From Neurospora tetraspora (taxonomy: Eukaryota > Ascomycota > Sordariomycetes > Sordariales > Sordariaceae), in the NCBI RefSeq assembly GCF_033439725.1, contig NW_026944390.1, forward strand, positions 930,001 to 994,000: a stretch of 64,000 nucleotides of DNA, read 5' to 3'. Below the pieces are notes generated by a model. That model had not been told where the DNA came from. It saw nothing but the letters and a program-made list of their open reading frames with translations, and made no database searches. Within the stretch, counting starts at the first letter, position 1, and each line of letters opens with the position of its first letter. Positions 20,430 to 32,800 of this stretch are shown piece after piece. The translations under genes were made by a program, and so were the position numbers.

Positions 20430-22082
20430 GATGTTCGGTGGAGGTGATTGACCAGACTTCTTCGTTTGTGTGTGGGTGTGCGAGGTGCAAGAAAGATGAA
20501 GATGAAGATGGGCACATCACTTGAAAGACGACGGGCAAGCCTAAACCTTATACCTAAACGTGTTGACATCGCTGCATACGCCCATGATCATACGTCGGGT
20601 TGATTTCCATCTGCTCCATTCCAGACCACCTCCCCATAGCCCAGCGTTCGTTATTCCTAAAATCCTATGAGAGAAGAAATCCCTACGGCAGTTGTGGTTT
20701 TGTTGGATGCCGCCTAGGTGGCTGCGAAGCCAACTCATTCTGTCGTACAAGAGCGTTTCTGTCATTCTATTGGGGGATCCTGTGTCCTAGCAGCCAGCTA
20801 CAACAATATTGGTGTGCGTTGGGTGTTGTGGCCTCAGCCATTGTGCTCTTTTTATCGCGAAAGCAGTTTGGTGAAACGCACGCCATGCATGAGGCGTTGG
20901 CTTCAGGCTGTCAAAGAGTACGAAGTCCCTACAAAGGGTACAGATCAGAGCAGGCTGTGAACGATGACGAATCCATACCTTACCTTTCAAACTCATGTCA
21001 GAGAAACGTTTCTGAAACAACAGCCAATGCCAAAAACCAATGGTGTCTTTGACGTTCACAGACCTGAAATGGTCAAGGCGAGGCTGTCAAGTGAGAGACC
21101 AACACGTCACCGAGGTAGAGCGCCCTCATCCTACTCCCTAGGTCCTCAAAATTGACTCTGCTGACTGGTGGGTGCAAGAATGAAGTTCCAATGTACCCGA
21201 CGGAGAAGAAGGCAACCAAGACCACCGGGCACAATGTACTATCGACTTCAACAAATCTAAATGACTCAAAGCGACAGACGCAAGCATTGGGCATCCAGTA
21301 CTCGAAAGGCGTAGAATCCGCTCCAGCCCAAGTGCGCTGGCACTTGGGTAGAAGTTCGCTTCAAGTCTTCGAAACCAACCGAGTATAGGTACGTTACGCC
21401 AGCCTCAACTTGGCCGAAAGGCGGCATAAAAGCCACTGAGGTTGTTTCACAAGAAGACCCCGCGACCGTATTGGCGTGCAGGTTGAGGCTCAATCCACGA
21501 CTAAAAGCTCTTTTTAGCCAGGTAGAATTACGTAGCTCACAGCCTTATGGTCTAATCCAACGGCCTGTGTCTAAGGAATGTGGCCTAGGCTCTGGGGAAG
21601 CACAACATTTGTTGAGTTCATCGTCACGGAGCGGCTTGGGAACGGCTGGAATGACTGGGACGATAAGAACGGGACAGGTACCTCTAGTTCGGAAATGTTG
21701 AGAAAGTGCATTTTTCTGCCTGACAAACTGGACGGATGGTGAGTTAACATCCGAAGGAGGGTCGGAGCTTCAGAGCCTCACGGATGTTGTGTGAATCGGC
21801 GCTGCCGGATATGATGTGTCCGAAGCAGGCGGAAGGGGTGAACTTGCGGATGTTTTTCCTTCCAGTGTTTACGGCTGATCTGCATTATCTCGGCATAAAG
21901 CTCTCCTCGCGCGATGCATATTCTGTGATCTGTGGCTAGCGGTTCCTGACTTGCGATGAGTGAGTGTTCTGTCAATCACCTCAGTTGGTGGTGACAGGCA
22001 ATACCTGTAGGGAAAAGGACACTGCAAACACAGAGGTTGTGCACACCAGGGAATATAAGTGGAGGGGTTAACTAATACAGCC
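20430..22082. other. Gene-poor stretch, no gene seen
   Basis: About 1.65 kb with only unsupported frames. A perfect 9-bp hairpin (CCCAAGTGC ... GCACTTGGG) lies at 21327-21348. No tRNA and no element ends are seen. Confidence 0.5.
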
Positions 22083-22200
22083 ACATACGACCACACCCAC
22101 TGGAAAACTCGGGATCCCGTCCGCTCTCCCATAGATAAGCCAGTGAGGGCCAGACTAGTAGTTGGGTCGGTGACGACCAGCGAATCCCTGGTGTTGTATG
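22083..22200 (+). rRNA. 5S rRNA gene
   Basis: Begins ACATACGACCACACCCACTG, carries the internal-control-region sequence AAGCCAGTGAGGGCC...GTAGTTGGGTCGGTGACGAC and ends GTTGTATG before a run of T. Its 118-nt length matches fungal 5S rRNA. Dispersed single 5S genes outside the rDNA array are known in Neurospora and relatives. It differs from the most common Neurospora type in helix II/III sequence, so it represents a variant class shared with the split copy at 4326/12394. Confidence 0.93.
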
Positions 22201-22209
22201 TTTTTTTTG
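22201..22209 (+). terminator. Pol III T-run terminator of the 5S gene
   Basis: An uninterrupted T-run follows the end of the 5S gene directly. Confidence 0.8.
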
Positions 22210-22712
22210 CATCTTTTTCTTTTGCTCTATGCATCTTCGGTCATATTGTGATTGTCGCCGCTCCGTTCTGCTCTCTCTTTTGCAGTAGATATAGTTTGGA
22301 TTGTCGTGTCGAATGAGAAGACTTGTCTCCGATCTTAAAAGCTGGGTTGTCAATTGAACGAGAGAGGTGTCGTTGCCAGATCACACAAGTTACGTACGGT
22401 ACTTCCCGTAGTTCAATTCAACGAAGTTGCGCAAAAAAAAGCAAGCACGAACGAACTCGGCGATAAAGATAACAAAAGAAGGAAGGAGCTCGGCACAGCT
22501 TTTGACCTCTCGCGCTGAAACTTCCATTCGTTGCCGTCACTACCGCCAAAAGTGCAAAACATCATCCGCAATCATTCATCACCCCAACGTTCATTCACGT
22601 CCCGAAGACAAAAAAAACAAAAAAAAACAGCCATGCACCAAAACCATCCCCGACATTCCATTAACGAATGATTCAACTAACAGTGGATGGATGCAAAAAA
22701 AGCAAAAGAAGA
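22210..22712. other. Spacer between 5S and tRNA-Ile
   Basis: Low-complexity, A-rich on the plus strand in places (22434-22440, 22610-22630). No gene seen. The A-run at 22694-22700 is the T-run terminator of the minus-strand tRNA. Confidence 0.5.
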
Positions 22713-22810
22713 TGCCCAATAACAGGATTGAACTGTTGACCTTCGCATGGACTTGATATCAGAAAGAACCGATATTAGTACGACGCTCTAACCAGCTGAG
22801 CTAATCGGGC
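22713..22810 (-). tRNA. tRNA-Ile(AAT) with intron
   Basis: Minus strand: acceptor GCCCGAT/ATTGGGC, D arm GCTCAGCTGGTTAGAGC, anticodon stem TCGTA/TGCGA with loop CTAATA, an intron of about 24 nt, and T arm ACAGTTCAATCCTGT. The anticodon AAT reads AUU. Confidence 0.9.
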
Positions 22811-24804
22811 GATTACTGATTGTTGATAGCCGCTCAGGAACCAGGGTATAAGAACACATGATTTAGGTGGGGTCTTATCCGGTCGTCGTCCTGCGTCCGA
22901 GCGAGGGTCTTCGGCTGCGCGACTGTCACTCCTCGTTTTCTCGGCGAATAACTGAGATAAATCATCGTTGATTGGATCTGAGAGTCATAGGAACCTTGAG
23001 GAGAAAGAATGTAGAGTTTGCGACAGGATGGAATGATTGCAAGGGACCAATTATCACAATCCCTTCTGATGAACAGATGGGTCAGATATTGGACCCAGCA
23101 TGTTGCGAGAAAAATGAGGGATGATAGTCGTTCCTTATAGAAGTCAGCTCGGCGGCGATGGAAAAGTGAGAAGCCAGTTGATGCAGGGGGTACAGAGGCG
23201 CGTTGAAGCTCAAGGGAAGGCCTCCTATATCCAAATGCCGTATGCAATGTTGGTTTAGGATTGGTGAGCTTGTTGGAAATCGTGGACGAAGGTTTTGCCA
23301 CTAATCTACCGGGGCTCGGCCAAGAGTAAGACCCGATGGTGGTGTGTGGAAAGGAGGAGCGGAGTTTGATCAGGAATTCAGATGGTGAAGATAGTTACGA
23401 GTATCGCAAATCACCCGTTCTATACTGGTGTTCCTGTCATGTCACGCAGGGTAAGTCGAAACGGTCAGAAAAACTATTGAATAGAAAGGAAATGGTATTA
23501 CCTTATTAACAGCTGGAAGAGAGCAGATATCAACGATAGTTCCGGTTTGGGACCAGGAACAAAGTGCCCATTAGCCAACCCCTCCATTGATGAACATCCT
23601 AATGGTGGCAGCTGGTAACTTCTCCTCTCCCACGACGTACATAACACGATGTTGACTGGAGCATGTCGCCACCGAAAGACCGTAGCCATGCTGATAAGGG
23701 AGGAACTAACAAACTTGGAGGAAGAGGGGGAAGATATAGCATCGACTTCTCAACTTTTCGATTTGAGAACTTGGAACGGGGTCGGACCTTGCGGAAGTTG
23801 TCTTGATTCGAGACCGTGATCGGAGGCGTGTGGGATGGTTACGTACCGTCGAGTGAGAAGACCTCATGTCAACCACATGGTTGAGGATGGTGCACGGATG
23901 ACTGAACTTCAATCGATTGCGGGATTCATCGACGCCGTGAATGCTCGATTGCTCGGTTTGTGGTCGAGATTTCTGCCTCGTCAGATTTTTCCTTCCCATC
24001 AGTCCAGATTGCTGCCATGGAAGGTGCAGTGCTGCTGGGTGGCAGGCGCAAGTCGGGTCTTTCACGGAAGCGGGGAAGGTCACGGTTCCATTTGCGATGC
24101 ATTCCCCTCTCTGGACATCTGCGTTGGCCGCACCTGCCACATACACACATCAGCAACTCTCAGCCAACCCCATCCAGGGACCAGGGAAAATCACCCATCT
24201 GAATTTGAAGGCATCGATTTCCACGTCGCCAACTCTGCTCACTCTGCCACCCAACCAGGTCAGTCCGGCTCCTTGGTCGTGGGAATCGAGACATAGTGAG
24301 TACTCCCCTCGCCTTCTCGGTATGCTGCCATTTCTTCCCATTCACATCCACAACAACCACTGACATGGAGGCACAAGGAAATTAGGGTATTCATTAGCCA
24401 AGGTCTGCTACCATACCTGACCATCATCCGTCGTTCACCTTATTTTATATACATACCGACCCATCCCGTCATTTCTCTCGCCCCGTCGTTCAAAGCCCCG
24501 CCTGTCGGTCCCTGGGCCTTTACACTATGACATCCGAACGAAGCAATATCCTTTTCGTCGTAGAAAACGTAACAACATTATGCGCCGGTTGGAGAAGCCC
24601 CCTGTGGGATTTGACTGGCGCGGAAAACTCCCGTCTCTCCTTCGCGGTCGTGGGTGTCCAGTGTCCTGATTGAACAGTCGCGCACCGAAAACGGAGGTTT
24701 TACCCTCCAAGTGCCAGACCTGGCCTCTCCACAACCCAACAGGTTGGGTTGACTGCCAGGCTCAAAGAGCGGATGAAGCAAGCAGGAGAACATCAGAACC
24801 ATTC
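22811..24804. other. Gene-poor stretch, no gene seen
   Basis: Two kilobases with overlapping frames of up to ~155 codons on both strands, none with a domain, signal peptide or convincing splice sites. A short gene cannot be excluded. Confidence 0.4.
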
Positions 24805-26281
24805 CTAAGGTTTGTTGTCCTTTGCCGCCTTCTCGCTCCCTTTGCCGGCATTCTTCGCCTTGGCTGCCTTTTCCTTGGCTGCCTTCGCCTCCTCTTCTTC
24901 CTTTTTCTTGCGGTCTTCTTCCTCTTTCTTCTTGCGTTCTTCCTCATCTTTTTTCTTGCGCTCCTCTTCCTCCTTCTTCCGCTGTTCCTCACGCTCCTTT
25001 TCTTTTCGTTCTTTCTCGGCGAGAATGCTCTTCTGTTCGGCTTCCGAAAGTTTGCTCCAAGCGGCCACGTTTTCGTCCCCTATGTAACTTGTCAGTTGAA
25101 CCTGTCGGGAAATCATAATCTGGGGGAAGCAAGTTGGACTTACATTTCTTGACACACTCGTCAACCCAGTTACACTGTTCGACCTCACCATATGCCGGAT
25201 GCTTATATCTCGGGTGGCGGCTGGGCCAGTTCGAAGCGTGGTAGTGGTGCTTTACCAGGGCGGCGCGCGCATCATGGTTGCCCGAGTTGGAGTGGCCCTG
25301 GCCAGCAGCAAAGGCCTCGACGGTCAAGACGAGAACTCGACTGACAAGCTTGGATTCTCCCAAATCGTGGAACGCGTCCCAGGTGATCGGTCTACCCGGG
25401 TTCTCGTTGGCCTCGTTCATCTCGGCGATAATGGCGTTGGTGAAAGCTGATGGGCCGGTTCCGCTGATAATCTGGTCGAAATCGAGCTTCACTTCGGCAA
25501 GTGGCACTCCTTGCTCCTTAGCAACCCCGCTCAGCCAGGTCATGATTTGCTCAATCAGCCTCATCATGACTGGAAGTTGCGGCTTGCACATGAAGGTCCA
25601 TTGGCAGAATGACCGCGACTTGGGTCCAAGAATGGGATGGTCCTTCCAGTCGGGCTCGTCGATTTCGACGCCAATGACCATATCGACATCAGCGTCGTCG
25701 TACCGCTCCGGGACGAATTTCGAAAGCGGCTTGAGTGCTTCAACGTCGATGTCGGCATATAGACCGCCCTCGGCGTACATGACCAAGTATCGCAAGAGAT
25801 CGGCCTTGACAATCGCGGCCTTGACGCTCCGGTAGAAGTTGACAATGTCGGGGCGGTTGAATCCGTCGGGGCCAAAGTGCCACTCGACGTACTGCATGTC
25901 GTTGCCGTCGGTAAGGACTTCGTATCGGTACGAGGGGTTCTGTCCTACCCAGGACCGCGCGGTATCGAGATCGCGTTGCTCAAAAGCGAGCGGGTTGACT
26001 TTCCAAGTCTGCCATATCTTCCGTGGGAACTCGGCGCGTGTGTACTTGGGAATATTGTGCTTGGTCGGCACATGAGGAAGAACGAATGTTATGTCTTGGA
26101 CACCTGAGTGAAAGAGTGTCACGTTCAGGAGAAAAAGGACAAAAACGACGACTGCGATGTAGAGAGGCGCGCCGCGCCGAAATTGGGTCGGCAAACGATT
26201 TCGGAATTGCGCCGTTGTGGCAGCCAACTTGGGGGAGCCCAACGGTGATACCAACTTGGCGATCATCGCGGGCAGGTGCAC
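24805..26281 (-). CDS. OCH1-like mannosyltransferase (GT32) with charged tail
   Basis: A type II Golgi membrane protein. A short N-terminal cytoplasmic part and one membrane anchor (LYIAVVVFVLFLLNVTLF, about residues 40-57) precede the GT32 domain. That has FPRKIWQTWK, KADLLRYLVMYAEGGLYADID with the DxD metal site, and VIGVEIDEPDW. The family adds alpha-1,6-mannose or related sugars in N-glycan outer chains. An intron (25080-25143: GTAAGT, AACTGAC, CATAG) leads to a second exon coding WDENVAAWSKLSEAEQKSIL and then about 65 residues made almost only of Lys and Glu, ending in a Lys/Ala tail. This coiled, highly charged tail is unusual for GT32 enzymes. The start at 26281 is chosen because it gives the anchor at the normal distance. 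Confidence 0.85.
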
Positions 26282-27928
26282 CAGTCTGCAGCCCTTGAAG
26301 CGAGTGGCATCAACTGAAGGAAACGCGACGAAAAAATGGCGGCGAGAGTTGGCGAGTAGAAGATGGGAGCGAGTGAAACAGGGACCAAAGGGCGAGAAGG
26401 AGGGGAGAAAAAATTGGCGCCCTCAGAGTTGATGAGGTCCCGGTGAGGATGCGGAAGAGGAGCAAAAGGCCGAAAGCATCAACAAGGTCCCGTTTTGGCT
26501 AATCAAGCTTATCACTTGCCCGGTCGCGCGTCTGTTGCAAAGATTACCCTGGGAATGCCTCGAGGTCGCGGCGATTTGTTCCATCGAGGAAGCCAGCTCG
26601 ACAGGGGCGTGCCTGCCAGCCACCAATCATCCGGCAAAGCAAACAACTCTTCCATCCCAAGTACAAAAATGGTGCGGACGAGAAGGAATTGGATTTCGAA
26701 TAGGGTTTCGGCTCTGGACCGATCATTGTCCCGTAATCGACCAGTCACAGTGGATAGAGATCGACCCAGGGTCTTCCCCGGCAACGGAAATCCACTGTTT
26801 CTGCGGAGACTGATTGCCAACATCAAGACAAGCAATCCCGACCATCGAAAAAGACCCCTGGTCGCAACCGGTGGATTGGACGAAATATTGGGGTGAATGG
26901 GGGCACGGAAATTCGATATCAGATGCTGTGGCAGAGACAAACTTCGAGGCGCGAACGGCGCGAAAGGACGCATATCTCATTCCTTATCATGTCCCGCAAG
27001 CGATCCGAGCGGTGTCGTGGGGCATGCATTTCAACGGAATGGCGCCCGGGGCTGAAGTATGACAAACATGGGAATGAATGTGCGTCTGATTGGATTGGCT
27101 GTGCACCTCTGTGTTAGTGATAGTGGCTTCTGGAGGGTGTGAATGAGACCATCTCCTGTCCGACAAGATGCAACCCACCAATGTCGTACATTTTGTAGGA
27201 CCAGTCTGTACCATGGAGCTCACCACGCGCCGCTATCATCCATAAAAGGCCGGCTTTCAAAATTCAGAATGAAGGCAGAAAGAAGTTGTCGCCATCAGCG
27301 CCGGCCCGTGCCGTCAACAAGACCATTGCGCTGCATTTCAAGAGACGTCCTCCCTTGGCCGTACGCTTGCATACCCGGATCGCCCGTTGCATAGCCGTAT
27401 GCCGGCACTGAGACCCGTCTACTCGGAACACCGCGTCAGAAAGATGTCTTGATCTCCTTCCCTGGTCTCGATTTTGCTCCCTGGTAGGAGCGCGATTCGA
27501 GGACGGTAATTGAGCCCTATGATGAAATTGCTTACATCACAGTCGGAGTCAGGGCCGTGCTTTTAAGCTTTAACTCACCACCTCATGGGAACAATCGCCA
27601 ACCTTGCGACCCTCATCCTCCCTCATGTTACCCCCACATTATCCATGGGACATGTCTGTAGGAACAAATTTATTGATAACGTTCGACATCATTCCAATAT
27701 GTGTTGCGACTTCCATGTTGTCAGTGAATTCATGCAACCATGTCGTCGAGATATGCGATGATCAACCGGAGCGTGCCTGGCCCCTGCCCCTCCCGCTAGC
27801 GCGGCGCGCTAGGAACCAAAATGGAAGGTAACCCCGGTTTTCTCGTGCGCGTCCCCCATCGCGACGTCGGCGACCTTTTCATTCTTTCACTTTATCATTT
27901 TCTTTTTTTCCTCCACTGATCACGGTGA
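26282..27928. other. Gene-poor stretch, no gene seen
   Basis: About 1.65 kb upstream of the mannosyltransferase gene. Frames on both strands up to ~150 codons show no recognisable feature. Confidence 0.45.
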
Positions 27929-28165
27929 ATCCCTTTAACGGTGCAAATTTATCATTTCGTGGGTCCTCCCCACAGATACCAGTAAGACTTGTTGACGTGG
28001 CCTGTCAGCTAAGCACTTCACCTACAGCACTAGTAAATGCTACCAAGGCTGGGGCGGTCGAGGTATCTGCAACCCCAAGATGTAGACCGCTAAAAAAAAG
28101 GGAGCCGCCGATTGGCTGGAAACCGGCCGCCCCACGAAATGATAAATTTGCACCGTTAAAGGGAT
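27929..28165. mobile_element. Short MITE with perfect 35-bp terminal inverted repeats
   Basis: The ends (27929-27963 and 28131-28165) are perfect inverted copies starting ATCCCTTTAACGGTGCAAAT. The 167-bp interior has no coding potential. I cannot identify a target duplication with confidence. Perfect ends in a RIP-capable genome suggest recent movement. Confidence 0.8.
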
Positions 28166-28810
28166 ACTCCGAACGCTGAACTATCGATCTGATTTGCTTT
28201 CCACAGACTCTCCTGTCACCCACATTGCTCTTGCGGTTCACTATCCACGTGCCGTCGCGTTATAAAGACCTCGTCCTACGCTCCAAAGGGTGACGGCCTC
28301 AGGGCGCCTGATGAGATGATTTTGGCGCATTCCCGTTGCGGTGTTCCAACCCGGGCGTCCAGTGCGACGCGACATGCTGGCACGAAACGAAGTATGTAAA
28401 GCTGCTGATCTGAGGAAACAAATCGCCAGCGCGATTGCATCCCTTTCCCTATCTAGTGTACCCGATGGAAACAAATTTCGTTCACCAGTTTGGAGTGTCT
28501 TGCGTTGTTGGCGTGCAAGTGCCCGGAACGTTGGGATACGGCATGACGGGAGCTGCGCATCACCACTCTGTCGATCGGCCGCCTCAATCACCCATCAGCC
28601 AAAATAACGCGAAGAGGGTCGGACAACTATCAATTATTGACCGAACGTACACACCGAAAGCCATCATGCCCACGCGGAACCAGCCGGCCATATTCGACCT
28701 AGCTAATCTTTCTACCCAAGTCGGGAAATCATTCCAAGACACGCGTTGTCTTCGCCTTTCATGTATTTAAGCACCATCGAAATTGACTTCGACCTCATCA
28801 TCTAATTCTA
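28166..28810. other. Spacer between two MITEs, no gene seen
   Basis: Unsupported frames only (up to ~115 codons). Confidence 0.45.
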
Positions 28811-29577
28811 CCCTGGAGGAAAAGGGGGGTCAAATAACAGGACCCATAAAAGGTGTTAAGGTTTCAACAACAGCTTTAGTCTGCAACCATCTTGTACAAT
28901 AACTTTGGCTACGAATGTGCTTGAAGCGTAAAAGCCAAGTTCGGTTCATTAGGAGTTTCTAGGTTATTACTCTGTTCTAAATGTAATGTTCTGTTCTGCT
29001 CTGTTCTACTCGCCTTTCAAGGCATTGTTATTTCTAATTTTCGCTCTCTCTCTCTTTCCATCTTCAGCCTCGCTCTTTCCAACTTTGCCCTCGCTCTTTC
29101 CTCCCACCATATAAACCCCAATTTCCCACTCCTCGCGCATACACACGCACACGCGTGAATATTTATAGTATGCCGTAGTGGTAGTAGTAGCCATAGATAT
29201 TTCGTAGACTTTTAATTCGAATCGTGACTATGTTATTTCTTTCCGTGATTTTCTTATGTTCCAAAATGCCATCCAATATGATGCACCGGGATTGACAAGA
29301 CCTTGGACTTTGGAGACGACCTTAGAGAAGATAAGACCTTGGAGAAAATAAGACTTTAGAATAAGAGGGATAGAAAACTTCTTTTTTTTCCCCAGCCAAA
29401 AACCTCTACAACGGAAGTACAACGGAACTTTTGTCTCAACGGTCGTTGGGTGAAATTTGCTGTTGAGTAGACAGTACATGTACAGGCGCAAATTTTTTAA
29501 GGTCCCGTTAGAGGCTTAACGTGACTTTCGCCAAGCTGTTGAACGCCCTGTTATTTGACCCCCTCTTCCCTCCAGGG
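28811..29577. mobile_element. 767-bp Tc1/mariner-like MITE
   Basis: Inverted ends read CCCTGGAGG(A/G)AA, followed by GGGGGTCAAATAACAGG (28811-28846 and about 29542-29577). TA lies immediately outside both ends (28809-28810 and 29578-29579), the target duplication of Tc1/mariner elements. The interior has only short frames (for example 29228-29491), none resembling a DDE transposase. It is non-autonomous. Confidence 0.75.
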
Positions 29578-29665
29578 TAGCACATCCTCTCGAGAGCAAA
29601 GCAGAGAACGCATATGAATATGAAAACGCAGCGTAGCACTGCTAGGCCCTAAATCAAGCGAGTAA

Positions 29666-29828
29666 TGTCAGAGGCCAGGGGATTCACTAGGCGTGCACGT
29701 GCCTAGTTGGGCTGGAATATGCGGGATTTATCCAGATGCTAGAGCTTCGAGTCTGCAGAGCCAGTCTTATATATATATACAATTAAGCCACGTTGAACCC
29801 TATATCGATTATTACTAGTAATATTACA
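29666..29828 (+). repeat. 5' LTR of the Copia-type fossil
   Basis: A 163-bp direct repeat of 35087-35249, beginning TGTCAGAGG and ending in TACA. Confidence 0.88.
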
Positions 29829-32800
29829 ATTAAGAATCTTATTGATTTGACCGTTAAAGCTATCGCCAGTAACGATAACCGATTAAACGACTGCTAATAA
29901 TGTCTACGATTAAAATTAATAGCGTTGTCCTCAACAGCCCTAGGGATTGGCCGGTTTGGGAAGATGCCTTTATTTCTATAGCTTAGGACCTAGGTCTTTA
30001 AAAGTATATCGACCCAAATAACTACGTTCCTTAGCCAATTAAATTAGTAGAACTTAATATTACTAATTATTAAAGAGAAGTTCCCACTAGGGAAATTAAA
30101 GAGATTAAGAAGGATAAGGAGGCTACCCTATTTATTATTATTAAATTTTACGGGTTTTATTATAAGCGCAACTATTATAATTATATAATTGAGAAGTTGG
30201 ATTAGTATATAGAGGTTAAGACCTTTTTTGACTTGGGTATCAAGAAGATTACGCTAAATTGTTAAATATTTAAAATTATTAGAGATAATTACCAGGAAAT
30301 TAATTTTATTAAATATATTAGTCTATATGAATAGTATAATAATTTTAGTAAATTTATTACTTTTAACGACTATAAGGTAAAGGAATTTATCCGAATTAAA
30401 TTTATTAATATTTTTAAGCCCCCTAGTAGAATTAATTGTAATTGGTACAATTGGACTTTTTATTAGGAGGCGGCTATAGCTTTCTATATTATTAGAGGAA
30501 TTATTGGAGTAGATAAATTAAACCTATAGTTCTTAAAATTCTATATAATTATAAAATCGAATCTTTATACCATTTAAGTAAATAATTATTAACTTTAGTA
30601 TAATAAGGAAATCGAAAGAAACTTTAATTTTAAAATCTTTTTTCGTATTATAATTAAGGGTTTTCGTAAAATAATAATAGTAAATATTATTTAAAGAAAG
30701 GGTTGCGCCTCTTCATTTAAGGGTATTACGTTTGTAGCTACATTAAGTAGTAAATTTATTAAAGAAAACGCTCTTAGCAACGAATAAAATTTTGGCTCGG
30801 AGGTAGAAGGATAGGAAAAGGTTGTAAGTAAGAACGGTAAATTTAGGAAGAATATTAATAAAAATAAACGTACTTCCTCTTCGTCTTTGCTAGCGAATAA
30901 ATAATTGTATCGATTTCTATATAGGTTTTATAAGTAGCCGGGTTATAATTTAAAGAAATATTATTACGTTAAATTATAATTAATTTATAAAGGTTAAATC
31001 GAAAGTCTTATTATTAAGAAGCGTACGTATATTAATTTAAAAAAGAATAAAATATTTAAAGAGGCTATTAATTATTTGCGAACGTAGTAGGACGATAAAG
31101 ATTAAAATAATTAATTTTATAATTATTGGGTAAATCAAAGTAGTTTTTTAATACTTGTAATAAAATATAGCGTTATATATTTATTGAGAAATTTTTATAT
31201 TTTTCGATTTAGGTACGATAATATATATTTTTAATAAGTTAATTACTTCGAAGATTTTACCCCTTTAAATATTAATAATTACGTATAGGTAGGAAATAAG
31301 TATATTTTTATAGAGGGGTATAGTACTATTATAATTACGGTTTAAGACGATAATGGAAATAGAAAGTTCTAATTCCTTAATATTGTTTTAATACCGGGTA
31401 TAATTTATAATTTCGTTTCTTTCAAATAGTTTAAAGATAAATAAATCTATTAGGATTATAAGAATGATTGTTTGCGCTCCCGCTTTATAGATTCTTTTAT
31501 TTATTATTTTTTTTTAAATATAAGTAATTTATTTTAGAATATATCCCTTTATAGAATAGCGTTGATGAATCTTCTTTTACTATATAGTATATAAATTATA
31601 TTAAGTAGAAACTTTAAGAGGGTAAGTTTTTTTATTAGTATTTTCGATTTAGTTACCCGGGACCCGAAATTTTAATTAAATTAATAGAATAAGAATATAG
31701 CGTACGATTTAAAGGATTGGATATAATATATTGCGAATTATATATTAAAGTTAAACTAAAGTGTTAAATGTATAGAGAAATTCGTAATTATTTAGAGGGC
31801 TTTAGGTTACAATTAATTATTGACTTCTTTTTTTATAAAGAAATAAAGGTAGGGGGTTAGAAGTATTTAAATTTGATAGTAATTGTAAATTAGTAGTTTG
31901 GATTCGTTTAAGTATATTATTTAGATAATAGAGAAGCTGAATTTATTATTACATATTTAGAATCTTTCTATATAAGGTTATAGATTTAATATTAGATTTC
32001 ATTTCGGGTAATTGAATACAATAATGAGATAATTAGTAGTAAGAAGATTACTATTTAGTTTATTATAAAGGGAATTAATATCGAGCTTTTAGCGCTTTAT
32101 ATATAAATTTAAAATGGTGGCGTAGAGCGTTTAAAGGGTATAATTAAAATTAAGAGTATAGTAATACGATTAGATATAAGTTTTCTTTACGAATTATGAA
32201 TCGAAATTATTAGAGTAGTTATATATTTGTATAATTTGACCTTTAAAGCGGAATATTACTAGGAATTTCCTTAAGACCGATTCGAAACGTATTGTTAATT
32301 TAGAGACGGTATTATTCTTGTATTAAACTCCTCCCCTATTATCATATACTTTGAAATATATAATTATAAGGCCTTTATTTTTAAAATAGAAATTATAAAA
32401 GAATAGAATAAGTTGATGAAGTTTAAGGATTGTACTTAGGTCAGTTATTTAATTAGATATTAATTAATAAATATTTGTAAGATTTAGAATCTTTATATCA
32501 ATTCCGTTATTATTATACGAAATGTCGTATTTAATAAAAATAAGGTCTTTCCTAATAGTAACGTTACAGAAATTTATAATACTTTTAATATTTTTTTTAA
32601 AAAATTAATTATATAATTAAAAAAATATTTATTAAATAAATATTATATAAATGGACGTTCTATAGGTTAAAGCTATATTTATTATAAATAACGGAGTTTT
32701 TAGCCCCGTTATTTAAATTTTTCCTATCGAAATTGAAAGTATACTAGGGGAAGAGGAGGAATTAAAGTTTCTAGAAATATAGACGTAATTTGGATTTTTA

